From contig NZ_AP023259.1 in the NCBI RefSeq assembly GCF_016756595.1, forward strand, positions 183,506 through 247,505: a DNA stretch of 64,000 nucleotides, in the 5' to 3' direction. Every line of letters starts with the position of its first letter. Positions within the stretch are counted from its first letter, which is position 1. The notes under the pieces were generated by a model. The model did not search any database, was not told the DNA's origin, and worked only from the letters and a program-made list of their open reading frames with translations. The DNA comes from Mesorhizobium sp. L-2-11. GTDB taxonomy: Bacteria > Pseudomonadota > Alphaproteobacteria > Rhizobiales > Rhizobiaceae. Positions 27,196-35,490 of this stretch are shown in pieces. A program made the position numbers and the translations under genes.

Positions 27196-27578
27196 CCGCG
27201 CGCCCCGTTCTCGAGATCCCGGATGAAGGCCAGGACTGCTTCGACCTGGCCGTCCGCGACGAGTTCGGCCGCCGTGCGATGGCCATAGTCGGCGATCGGC
27301 TCATTGCGATACCAGTAGATTGCCTTGTCGACGTCGCCGGTGAGCTCCGTCGCGGCCGAGATCACCTTCACCATCTCGCGCATCCGGCCCTGCAGGCGCT
27401 CAGATGAGGGATTGCGCAGCGTGTTGCGATGGACGCCGGTCAATTGCGCCAGATTGGCCACCTTCACGCCAAGCGCCTGCGACAGGCGTTTCGGCGAGAT
27501 ATAAGGCGTGCGCGGCTCCTGAAGGCTATCGACAAAGCCTGAGACCGCGGTGGAATGTGCGAGCTGTGCGTGCGTCAT
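27192..27578 (-). CDS. Xre/MbcA/ParS-type antitoxin of the RES pair
   Basis: 128 aa. Xre-like helix-turn-helix at residues 28-60 (KRLSQALGVKVANLAQLTGV), then the DUF2384 toxin-binding C-domain with GDVDKAIYWYRNEPIADYGH and RTAAELVADGQVEAVLAFI. It blocks the RES toxin and represses the promoter. It is first in the operon. Confidence 0.88.
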   Translation of the reverse strand: MTHAQLAHSTAVSGFVDSLQEPRTPYISPKRLSQALGVKVANLAQLTGVHRNTLRNPSSERLQGRMREMVKVISAATELTGDVDKAIYWYRNEPIADYGHRTAAELVADGQVEAVLAFIRDLENGARG

Positions 27579-27595
27579 GACAAATCTCCGACCTC

Positions 27596-27620
27596 ACATA
27601 TGCACAATATATGCACATTC
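27596..27620. promoter_or_regulatory. Direct repeat operator of the RES-Xre operon
   Basis: CATATGCACA and ATATATGCACA: ATGCACA occurs twice in tandem, 11 bp apart (one helical turn), about 20-40 bp upstream of the antitoxin start. Spacing and place fit an autoregulatory site. Confidence 0.6.
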
Positions 27621-27969
27621 CAACGCATAGCAAGTGAACAGTGGCCTGGCGCCTTCCAGCGACCTGTTTGTCCTTCCTCATCCTCGCAGCGGTTGCCGGC
27701 TGGCGGCAGCAATGCGCCCCATTTCAGTCGTTCAGGCAGTCTTGGCAATCTTTTCAAAGCTGCCGGTCCGTTCAGGTCGATGAACTGTCCATGACAGGGT
27801 AGGAAGCGGCTATCCCACTATCCGGAAAGAGCACGGAAATTTGACGTCGGGCGAATGACGTCGTCGGCGAAACCATCCAAAAATGTCTTCAGATCGATGC
27901 CGGTTTGAGCGTTGTCGACGCGGCGCGCCGATGCGATACTCAGGCAAAGGGATCGATTCAGGGGCGGAC
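27621..27969. other. Left border of the defence island, no gene recognised
   Basis: 350 bp between the divergent antitoxin and the ABC-3C operon. The operon frame is open back to 27883, but residues before the GTG at 27970 look non-conserved. Confidence 0.35.
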
Positions 27970-28974
27970 GTGACGAAGCCAGCAACGCGCATCGTCGAAC
28001 TCGAGGACAACGAACTCGAAGAGTTCGTCGAGATATACGCCGAACGGAAATCGAAAGACTACGTCGAAGTCGAGCGCGTTGGTGCGGCCAATGACAAGGG
28101 CCGGGACGTGATAGGATTTCTCTCGCGCGCCCGCCATGAGGGCGAGTGGGACCTTTACCAGTGCAAGCGGAAGACACGCGGCTCGAAGCTTCGGATCGGC
28201 GAGGCTATGACGGAGCTGGGCAAGGTCTTCCACCATCATGCGGCCGGCGCCTATGCGACGCTGCCGCGACGGTACATCTTCGTTTCGCCGCGAGGCATCG
28301 ACGGCTCGTTGACTACGCTGCTGCAGAACCCGTCCCGAATAGGGAAGGCGCTGCTGGAGGCTTGGGACAAGCATTGCCGGACGAGGATAACCGCCAGAAA
28401 TCCCGTCGAACTCACGTCCGAAATCCGGGCCTCGATCGAGGGCTACGACTTCACGGCGGTCGAGTGCCTGACGGCGCCGAAACTGGTCAAGGATCCCGCC
28501 GCGCTTCCGGCTCTTGTCCAGGTGCTGGGCCTGCCGCCTGGCGAAGCGCCCGAAGGCGAAACGCCCGATGAAGTCAGCGACACAGAGCTGACGTATCTGA
28601 CGCAGCTTCAGGAAGTCTATGCGGGATCGGCCGGATCGGACTTCGCGACGCTGGAGGACGTCTTTACGGACCCTAAATTCGGGGAGCACCTTAGGATCCA
28701 GAGACAGCGCTACTATCAGGCGTGCGCGTTCCGCGACTTCCACCGCGACAATACGGCGGCCAGATCGGTCGACGTATTCAAGAACGACATCTACCATTTA
28801 CTGATCGACGTCTATAACGAGGCGCACCCATCGCCTTTGGCGAGGATCGACGCGGTGATGAAACACACGGGGGCGGCGCCTGCAGGAATTCTGGGTACCT
28901 TGGCCCGGCCTCCCGTGAAGCAGGGTACGTGCCATCACCTCGTTTCGGACGGAAGGATCAGGTGGAACCCATGA
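27970..28974 (+). CDS. ABC-3C effector: Mrr-like nuclease with ABC-3C C-terminal domain
   Basis: 334 aa from GTG 27970 (AGGGGCGGAC just upstream); ATG 27931 and an alternative at 27883 would extend it. Residues about 10-100 form a restriction-endonuclease fold: acidic D46 in NDKGRDVIGFL and the Q-x-K motif Q64-C-K66 in WDLYQCKR, with a preceding Glu-rich helix (ELEEFVEIYAERK). The rest, after about residue 190, is an all-helical domain of the type found in ABC-three-component effectors (LTYLTQLQEVYAGSAGSDFA, RQRYYQACAFRDFHRD, KNDIYHLLIDVYNEA). In this system an ABC ATPase and a middle component are thought to hold the effector in check until invasion is sensed, and here the effector would then cut DNA. 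The stop overlaps the next gene (ATGA). Confidence 0.8.
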   Translation: MTKPATRIVELEDNELEEFVEIYAERKSKDYVEVERVGAANDKGRDVIGFLSRARHEGEWDLYQCKRKTRGSKLRIGEAMTELGKVFHHHAAGAYATLPRRYIFVSPRGIDGSLTTLLQNPSRIGKALLEAWDKHCRTRITARNPVELTSEIRASIEGYDFTAVECLTAPKLVKDPAALPALVQVLGLPPGEAPEGETPDEVSDTELTYLTQLQEVYAGSAGSDFATLEDVFTDPKFGEHLRIQRQRYYQACAFRDFHRDNTAARSVDVFKNDIYHLLIDVYNEAHPSPLARIDAVMKHTGAAPAGILGTLARPPVKQGTCHHLVSDGRIRWNP

Positions 28975-29456
28975 GCGCGAGCATTTCAGACCTGTATCAT
29001 ACGCCGCTCGAGGCGGGGATTCGTGCCGTGGTCGTGCTCGAGCATCTGCGGCCGATGACCGCCGACCTCAGCGAGGTCGTCCTTTACGATCACGTCGTCG
29101 TCCACGCCTCCGACGTCGGCGGACCGATGTCGCTTCACGCCGCGGTCAGCAGCCGGAAGGGCGAGCTGCTCGTCCGGCGCGGCATTGTGGAGGCAGGGCT
29201 CGACCTTATGCGCAAATGCCATCTCTTGGAGAAGGTCGCCGACGATGAGGGATTCGCGTGGCGAGCCTCCGAGGAAGCCGCTTCGTATGTCGAGTTGCTG
29301 GAATCCCCCTACTCTGAAGACCTGAAGATCTGCGCCAGCTGGGTGGCCGGACAGGTGCGCGAACTGTCAAAGGCCGGATTCAGGTCCATGGTCGTCGGTA
29401 ACATCGGGGAATGGACCGATAGTTTCGGGCATGGCACCTCCCAGGCTGGCGTCTGA
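28971..29456 (+). CDS. ABC-three-component middle component
   Basis: 161 aa from ATG 28971, overlapping the effector stop. Small alpha/beta protein: YHTPLEAGIRAVVVLEHLRP, EVVLYDHVVVHASDVGGPMS LHAA, LLVRRGIVEAGLDLMRKCHL. The LxxYDH/VHASD(V)GGPxSLHPA-like core is the mark of ABC-3C middle component proteins, which have no known enzymatic motif and link ATPase with effector. Second gene of the operon; only 1 nt separates it from the ATPase ATG. Confidence 0.8.
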   Translation: MSASISDLYHTPLEAGIRAVVVLEHLRPMTADLSEVVLYDHVVVHASDVGGPMSLHAAVSSRKGELLVRRGIVEAGLDLMRKCHLLEKVADDEGFAWRASEEAASYVELLESPYSEDLKICASWVAGQVRELSKAGFRSMVVGNIGEWTDSFGHGTSQAGV

Positions 29457-29457
29457 C

Positions 29458-31335
29458 ATGTCACCGCCCCGGTTCATCTTGCGGCGCCTCGCCTTCACCG
29501 GGCCGGATAGACTGGCCGTCTACCTCGACTTCGCGCCGGGACTAACGGTGGTCTGGGGCGGCTCGCAGGCTGGCAAATCCTTCGCCGTCAAGGCGCTCGA
29601 CTACATGTTCGGAGGAGGGTCCGCCCTGCCGGGCCTGACCGAGGCCGTCGGATACGACAGATGCTGGTTAGAAATTGATGTGCCAAAAAGCGGGCGGATC
29701 ACTCTCGCCCGTTCGCTGTCGAAAGGCGGGTACGACCTTTTCGAGGGTGAGTTCGAGCAGGCGCTCGGCCGGAAAAGTGACCGCACGCTGGCCGAAAACC
29801 ACACGACCAATAAGGAGAGCCTCTCGACTTTCCTGCTTGGAGAACTCGGCGTCGGCGACACGGAAATTGCCAGGACTCAGACCGGCGACAAGGCGACGTT
29901 CACGATCCGGCATTTCGCCAGCTACCTGTTCACGGAAGAGACCCCGATGATCGCGGAGGAAAGCCCAATCGTCGTCGACCGCCAGAGTAGCGACACCTTC
30001 AACAAGAACGTCCTGAAGTTCATCCTCACAGGCGTCGACGACAAGTCGATGGTGAAAGTGCCGGATACCAAGCAGCAGAGACAGACGAACGCTGGTCGTA
30101 TTGAAATCGTTGAGGAGATGCTGAACACGGCGGTCGCAGAACTCGCCGCCATGTATCCCGACGTCGAAGACTTGACGATCTTGAAACTCGACGAACAGGC
30201 CGAGCGGCTAGATGCGACGTTGAAAACCTTCAGATCGAACCTGGCTGCAGGACATTCCGCTCTCGACGCGCTCTCCATGGAACGTCGACGACTGGTGTCC
30301 GAGCGCGATGAACTGACGGAGAGGGCGGACGAGGCGGTCCTGACCATTGAACGGTTCGAACTGCTCGCAACAAGCTTTGCCAGCGATATCCGCAGGCTTA
30401 TGATGCTGGAGGAGGGGGCCGCGGCCCTTATGGCCGGAGCGAAGCGTCCTTGCGTCCTGTGTGGTGCTGATCCCGAGCATCAGCATGTCGAACACGGCTT
30501 CGAGGCTGTCGAAACTTCCCAGAAGGCCGTTTCGGCAGAATTGCGCAAAGTCCGAGCCGAAAGCGCCGGGCTGACGAAGGCGATCACTTCACTTCAGGCC
30601 GAAGCGATCGGAATGCGGAGGCGGATCGCCTCCCTTTCCGGCGACATCGAAGTGAAAGATGAGCAGATCGAGACCGCACGGGAAGCCGCCGTCAAGACAC
30701 GCGACCAGTACGAGGCGATCGATGTGGCCCGAAAGAAGCTCCATGACGCAACGTCCGTTGAGAGGCGCATCAGCGGACTTCGGGTCCGCCAGGCCGAGCT
30801 GTTGAAGTTCAAGACGAAAGGGGTCGCCAAGGGAAGCGTCGCGGTCGGTGTCGGGACGGTCGTTGGAGATGAACTCGCAGCTGCGGTGGAGGACATCTTC
30901 AGGAAGTGGAAGTATCCGGGGGATCCGCGTATCACTTTCCACGAGCAGACGCATGATATCCTCCTAAATGGAAAGCAGCGTAACGCCAACGGCAAGGGTG
31001 TAAGGGCGCTGCTCAACGCAGCGTTCAAGATTGGGGTCATGGATGTCTGCCGGAAACGCGAGTTGCCGCATCCGGGTATTGTCGTCCTCGACAGCCCGCT
31101 TCTCAGCTACCGCGACCCGCTGAAGTCAAAGCACAAGGAACTCAGCGCTGACGAAGCTACCGTAGCCGCGGCAGGTCTAAACGTGCACTTCTACAACTAT
31201 CTGATAGAACGCTGCGACGAGGCGCAGTTCATAATCATCGAAAACCAGGATCCGCCGTTCCCACTTCCGGACGGGGTGCTTGAGCATGTGTTCGCAGGCG
31301 AGCACGGCAACGCGGGCAAACGCGGACTGTTTTGA
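29458..31335 (+). CDS. ABC-3C ATPase (DUF3732, Rad50/RecN-like)
   Basis: 625 aa from ATG 29458; ATG 29431 in frame would overlap the previous gene by 26 nt. Walker A is GGSQAGKS (residues 34-41). A long coiled coil follows (about 220-470) with a zinc-hook-like C-x-x-C (RPCVLCGADPEH) in the middle. The C-terminal half has KGVRALLNAAFKIGVM and Walker B IVVLDSPLLSYRDP with the YRDP motif typical of DUF3732, then VHFYNYLIERCDEAQFIIIE and a final ENQDPPF. The SMC-like layout suggests sensing of DNA ends or structures. Last gene of the three-gene system; nothing indicates loss of function. Confidence 0.88.
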   Translation: MSPPRFILRRLAFTGPDRLAVYLDFAPGLTVVWGGSQAGKSFAVKALDYMFGGGSALPGLTEAVGYDRCWLEIDVPKSGRITLARSLSKGGYDLFEGEFEQALGRKSDRTLAENHTTNKESLSTFLLGELGVGDTEIARTQTGDKATFTIRHFASYLFTEETPMIAEESPIVVDRQSSDTFNKNVLKFILTGVDDKSMVKVPDTKQQRQTNAGRIEIVEEMLNTAVAELAAMYPDVEDLTILKLDEQAERLDATLKTFRSNLAAGHSALDALSMERRRLVSERDELTERADEAVLTIERFELLATSFASDIRRLMMLEEGAAALMAGAKRPCVLCGADPEHQHVEHGFEAVETSQKAVSAELRKVRAESAGLTKAITSLQAEAIGMRRRIASLSGDIEVKDEQIETAREAAVKTRDQYEAIDVARKKLHDATSVERRISGLRVRQAELLKFKTKGVAKGSVAVGVGTVVGDELAAAVEDIFRKWKYPGDPRITFHEQTHDILLNGKQRNANGKGVRALLNAAFKIGVMDVCRKRELPHPGIVVLDSPLLSYRDPLKSKHKELSADEATVAAAGLNVHFYNYLIERCDEAQFIIIENQDPPFPLPDGVLEHVFAGEHGNAGKRGLF

Positions 31336-31398
31336 GCGTTCCGGGTCGCCAGATCCCTGGAGCAGGCCTCCACGGGTCTGCAAGCATTGCGGGCAATA

Positions 31399-32350
31399 AT
31401 GGCAGAGAAGGCAAACCACCACTTCATCCCTCAGTTCTATCTGCGGAATTTCAGCGTCGGCTGTGACAAGCGGAAAGCCAAGGTCTTCTGCTACGATCAG
31501 TCGACGAGAAAATCGTTCGAGACCCTGGTCCGGAACGTCGGCAGGCGCCACTTCTTCCGGATCGATGTCGAGGGCTATGACCCTAACCACGTCGAGGACG
31601 GGATGGCCGAGATCGAGGGTGAAATCTCAGCGCATCTCGCCGAGGTGATAGAGGCGAGCAGCTTCCCATCGGAGGCGCATTTTTCTTCTATTATGCTTCT
31701 GATGGGGAACGTGGCCGTGCGTAATCCACGTTTCAGGTCAATGACCGAGGATTTTCATCTGAAAGTCGTCAACGGCATTATGAAAATGATGCTGCAGGAT
31801 AAGGATCGCTTCGACGATTCGGTGAAGCAGGCGCGAGCGAATGGCGCCCCAATCCGCGATGACATCAACTACGAGGATATGAAGGACTTCATCGATCGAG
31901 GCGAACATAAGGTTGCGATCGATCAGACTTACCTGATTGGATTGGAGCTCGAAGCGGTCCCGACGGCTGTTGAGCAACTGGCTCGCAGGAGCTGGTCCTT
32001 CGTCTCGGCCGCGCCTGGCTGCACCTATGCGACATCCGACGATCCGGTAATCCTAGATTGGGTTGACGGAAAGCCGAGACCTTACCCGCCGGGGTTCGGC
32101 CTCCAAAATACGATCGTTATGTTCACGATCTCGTCCGAGCTCGCTTTGGTCGGGCTTTTCGTCAAACAGCCCCCCCAGCGATCATCGCCGCGACCAGGTC
32201 GCCGCACTGAATACGAGCATTGCTCAATATGCGACCAAGCAGCTCTATGCTCGCGACGGGTCGTTCGAGGTTCACACCAGGACAGAGCTTTATGTCCCAG
32301 GCCGGGACCTCGGCGCGGCGTTGGAACGACAGGCGAGGGGTGGAGGGTGA
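31399..32350 (+). pseudogene. DUF4238 protein gene with frameshift in a C7 run
   Basis: Starts at ATG 31399 (MAEKANHHFIPQFYLRNFSV), the clear DUF4238 signature H-[HY]-[IV]-P-[RQ]-x-[YL]-L-[RK]-x-[FW]. The family pattern continues to ALVGLFVKQPP at 32172. Here a run of seven C shifts the frame. In the next frame the expected tail follows: SDHRRDQVAALNTSIAQYAT, KQLYARDGSFEVHTRT, ending near 32350. With six C the protein would be about 316 aa. The unshifted frame instead runs to 32361 with a non-family tail, so a 320-residue altered protein may be made. Function of DUF4238 is unknown, though members recur in defence islands. The C7 could be phase-variable or an assembly error. Confidence 0.7.
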
Positions 32351-32564
32351 TGAATCGGTAGACAGGCCAGCTGCCTTTTTCAAATCAAGGACGTGTTTGT
32401 TCCCAATCTACGATGATTGACGGCGGCTTCCCATCCATTGCCATTAATCCCCAAGTTCCACCGTCTACTGACAGAAGACGTGTTTTCGGACTCCGTTTAC
32501 AACCGCGAATCTTCTATATTCACGGCAAGACTCGCATGAGTCGCAACCTGCCAGGGAGGAGACG

Positions 32565-32618
32565 ATGGCAACAACAGGGACGAGAACCCCACCATGGAAG
32601 CATCCGCTCGCAATGTAA
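32565..32618 (+). CDS. Possible 17-codon leader ORF
   Basis: ATG 32565 with an excellent ribosome site (AGGGAGGAGACG just upstream) begins MATTGTRTPPWKHPLAM and stops at 32618, inside the next gene and in another frame. It may couple translation to the downstream gene, or mark a one-base change that cut off that gene's true start. Confidence 0.35.
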   Translation: MATTGTRTPPWKHPLAM

Positions 32619-33700
32619 TAGAGTACACGTTTCCTGAGGAATACACTGGCCACGCAACCTACCGCGAGGCTCCTTATCATCTGCGGGACCAGTTCATAGA
32701 ACACGTCAAGCAGTCCTATCAGCCTGAAACTTTCCCCGGACTCTACTGGGGTCGCGTGAACAAGAATGAGCCGTTCGAAATCATCCACACGTTCGCTGTG
32801 GATCGAAAGAAACGACCCGAGGGCGACTACATTCCCTGTCCGATGTGCCAGCGGCGGGAGAAATTTCTCGAAGGCTCCTTCGTCTTTATCTTCAACCGCC
32901 AGTGCATCGCGGTGATCGGCCACGACTGCGCCTCAGCGGAGGTCAAGCATGCCGCGTTCTCAAAAAAGAAGCAGGACGACGAGCGGAGGCATCAGGAAGA
33001 CTTCCTGATGGCGCGGCTGACGCACGTTCCCAGCATGCTGCGGGAGCTAGAAGCCCTGAAGCCGATCGCAACCGAGATCGAAGGCATCTTCCATGACTTC
33101 CGGAAGGACGCGCCGACGATCCACAGAGCCCTGCGGCAGGTCCGCAAGGCCGGCGGCGAATACGTCCTGACGGAAATGGTCGACAACGAGGCTGCCGAGT
33201 TCGATCCCCGGCTCCCGAAGAAGCTCGCGCGGAACAGCTACTTCGGAAGCATGCGCGGTGACACGCTGGTTGGCGCAAGCTGCAAGTTCCTGACCGAAGC
33301 CAGGCGCTACGAACAGTGGCTTCTTTCCTTCGACGGCTGCGACGACGAAGAAAAGGCCATGGAGGCGACTATTGGCTTGTTGCAGCGCAAGGAGGCCGCC
33401 AAGGCGGTCAGGTACATCGGCGAAGCCGGGAGGCGGATGGAAAAGCTGAGATGGGCTATGTCGGCCGCCTGCTTTTTCTTTGCTGACACCCATATCGAAG
33501 ACATGAAGGAATGGGCGCGGGATCGGCTCCAGCCCCATCCGTTCACTGTGGACCGCCACGTCCGGAACGACGGAATCTCGCTCGCTTTCTCGCGCGTCAC
33601 CGGAAAAGATGAAGAACGCGAGTATGCGCGTCTCTTCCTGAGCAATGCACTCGCCGAATGGGCGGATGCCAATCGCGTCGCACCCAACCTCGAAAACTGA
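32594..33700 (+). CDS. Zinc-cluster protein of unknown function
   Basis: 368 aa, no family recognised. A compact Cys/His cluster, C82-P-M-C85 and C104 with H110-x-C112 (YIPCPMCQRREKFLEG, then RQCIAVIGHDC), looks like a zinc ribbon. Residues 120-200 are strongly helical and charged (FSKKKQDDERRHQEDFLMAR). The C-terminal half is alpha-helical without visible active site. It sits between the ABC-3C/DUF4238 genes and the TIR gene, so a defence link is suggested by context alone. Its own ATG has no good ribosome site, but a leader ORF with a strong site overlaps it. Confidence 0.6.
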   Translation: MEASARNVIEYTFPEEYTGHATYREAPYHLRDQFIEHVKQSYQPETFPGLYWGRVNKNEPFEIIHTFAVDRKKRPEGDYIPCPMCQRREKFLEGSFVFIFNRQCIAVIGHDCASAEVKHAAFSKKKQDDERRHQEDFLMARLTHVPSMLRELEALKPIATEIEGIFHDFRKDAPTIHRALRQVRKAGGEYVLTEMVDNEAAEFDPRLPKKLARNSYFGSMRGDTLVGASCKFLTEARRYEQWLLSFDGCDDEEKAMEATIGLLQRKEAAKAVRYIGEAGRRMEKLRWAMSAACFFFADTHIEDMKEWARDRLQPHPFTVDRHVRNDGISLAFSRVTGKDEEREYARLFLSNALAEWADANRVAPNLEN

Positions 33701-33791
33701 AACGCTCTGACAAGGGGGCAGCGGAACGCTGGCGGCACTTGCATTTGGGAGCCCGGCGCAGATAACTTGCCGACCGCTATCGGGCGCCCCA

Positions 33792-34826
33792 ATGACCGAC
33801 ATCTTCATCAGCCACGCAGTGGCCGACGCTGCGCTTGCCAATAAGTTCGTTGCCTTCCTGAAAGAGGCTATCGGCGTGCCCGCCAAATCGATCTTCTGCT
33901 CCAGCGTCGACGGCCAAAACATCCCATTTGGAGATGACTTCAACGTTTACATGAAGAAGCAGATACAGAGCCCGAAGCTCGTCATCCTAATGATGACACC
34001 CTGTTACATGGAGAGTTGGTTCTGCCTGATGGAACTTGGCGCCACCTGGGCGAAATCGTTGAAAGCGCTCCCCATCGTAGTGCCGCCGATCAAGTTCAGC
34101 GCTGTCTCTGGTACGCTAGGGCTGAAGCAGGGGTGGAGCATCGACAACGATGCAAAGCTCGTCGATCTACGCCAAATGATTCAGGGGACTGGAACCGCAC
34201 TTGAACCGCGGACTGAGCATGACTGGGACAAGAAGCGGGCGGCGTGGAAGGTCGACCTGAAGAAATTATTGAAGAACCTAGCTCCCGCAACCAACGTGTC
34301 CGCCTCCGAGCATAAGGCCCTACAAGACGAGCTTGCGGAGCTGAAACAGGAGCTGGCAGGCCTCCAAGATGTGTATGACGAGGCGAGCGAAACCATCGAA
34401 GAGCTCAAGGCCGCGAAGGACCCTGTTGCAGTCAAGGCCATCATGTCCAAGAAAACCAGCGTCGATGCCGAGGCCCGGTTCAAGGAAATCCTGAAAACGA
34501 TCGTCGACCTTCGACCACGAGTCAGCATTTACTTTTACCGCAATCTCATCATGGACCTCTATGGGAAGGCCGTCCCCATTGTCTGGTACGATAGCGACCA
34601 GAAATGGAATGCCGAAATGGCGATCCAATACAACATCATGGACCCCGATCCGCCGCATGCGTATTTATGGCGAGGCAAGAAGCTGAAAAAGGTGCAGGCG
34701 GCCGTTAGGGCGCTCGACGAATTCCTCGAAAGCGAGGAGGCGGCAGACTTTGTAAAGGAGCGCGAGAGCTCCGGCAACACGATGGACACGGACGACCTGG
34801 AGTTCTGGGAAGACAACCTGAACTAA
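33792..34826 (+). CDS. TIR-domain / coiled-coil protein
   Basis: 344 aa. Residues 1-130 form a TIR domain: MTDIFISHAVADAALANKFV, SIFCSSVDGQNIPFGDDF, PKLVILMMTPCYMESWF and the glutamate E81 in CLMELGATWA at the position of the NADase catalytic Glu. Residues about 170-220 form a coiled coil (QDELAELKQELAGLQDVYDE). The last 110 residues (RPRVSIYFYRNLIMDLYGKA, VPIVWYDSDQKWNAEMAIQY) are not a known domain to me and may be the sensor. TIR effectors in bacteria deplete NAD+ or make signalling nucleotides on infection. It appears to be a single-gene system, with no partner in tight operon. Confidence 0.82.
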   Translation: MTDIFISHAVADAALANKFVAFLKEAIGVPAKSIFCSSVDGQNIPFGDDFNVYMKKQIQSPKLVILMMTPCYMESWFCLMELGATWAKSLKALPIVVPPIKFSAVSGTLGLKQGWSIDNDAKLVDLRQMIQGTGTALEPRTEHDWDKKRAAWKVDLKKLLKNLAPATNVSASEHKALQDELAELKQELAGLQDVYDEASETIEELKAAKDPVAVKAIMSKKTSVDAEARFKEILKTIVDLRPRVSIYFYRNLIMDLYGKAVPIVWYDSDQKWNAEMAIQYNIMDPDPPHAYLWRGKKLKKVQAAVRALDEFLESEEAADFVKERESSGNTMDTDDLEFWEDNLN

Positions 34827-35490
34827 TTTCGGCGCGACCGATATGATAAAGCCCCCGTCGCGCTAGGCGTCATACTCCGCGTCTCATCGGTGAGCCGCCG
34901 GCAAAATAGGGTGCCCTAGTAGTCATGCCTGAAGCTTAAAAAGAGGGGCAGCAATCCCGTATGCGAAGGCCCAAAAGCTGCAAGTCCGGAATCGGCCCTC
35001 TCGTCGAGTAGCAGCCGAACGGCAACGCGCCCAATGTCGGCCGTTGAGGCCAGCTTTGCCACTTCCCGTAAGCAGACATTGCCGGCATCCGTAACCCGTT
35101 CACAGGAACGGACATCGGATACCTTGTAAGGCAGCACTGGCGATCAACGCACTAGAAGGCAACGATATGCGCTAACTATGTGGTTCGAACCCCACTCTCT
35201 CAGCGCTTATCACGCTGCGAATAATTGGATCGATGGCATGTCCAATAGACAACGGAAACGTAGGGACCTGCGATGGCCAAGTGAGGCACGTCGATCAGAT
35301 CGACCCACGCCGCCAATAATTGCCCAGAAGCCAGAGCCGATCGAGCCCCCGAGCGGCTACGACTCTCCGACGATGAACAGCGCCGTCGACTAGAGGCGCT
35401 CAGGGATAGTCTGGCGAGGGAGTAGCTGTGGCGTGTTCCCTCAGCCCACCTCAGAGGACTGGACAGGCCATACTTGGCCGAAAGGCACCC
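34827..35490. other. Intergenic stretch with a possible tRNA 3'-end relic
   Basis: 664 bp without a credible gene. GGTTCGAACCCCACTCTCTC at about 35181 resembles the T-arm and acceptor end of a serine tRNA, but no cloverleaf can be folded upstream, so at most it is an integration-site relic. A weak minus-strand frame at 34916-35137 has no features. Confidence 0.35.

Noticed and set aside
35181..35205. Possible tRNA-Ser gene end
   Set aside because: Only a T-arm-like stretch; no anticodon arm or D arm can be placed upstream, and the stem pairing is imperfect.
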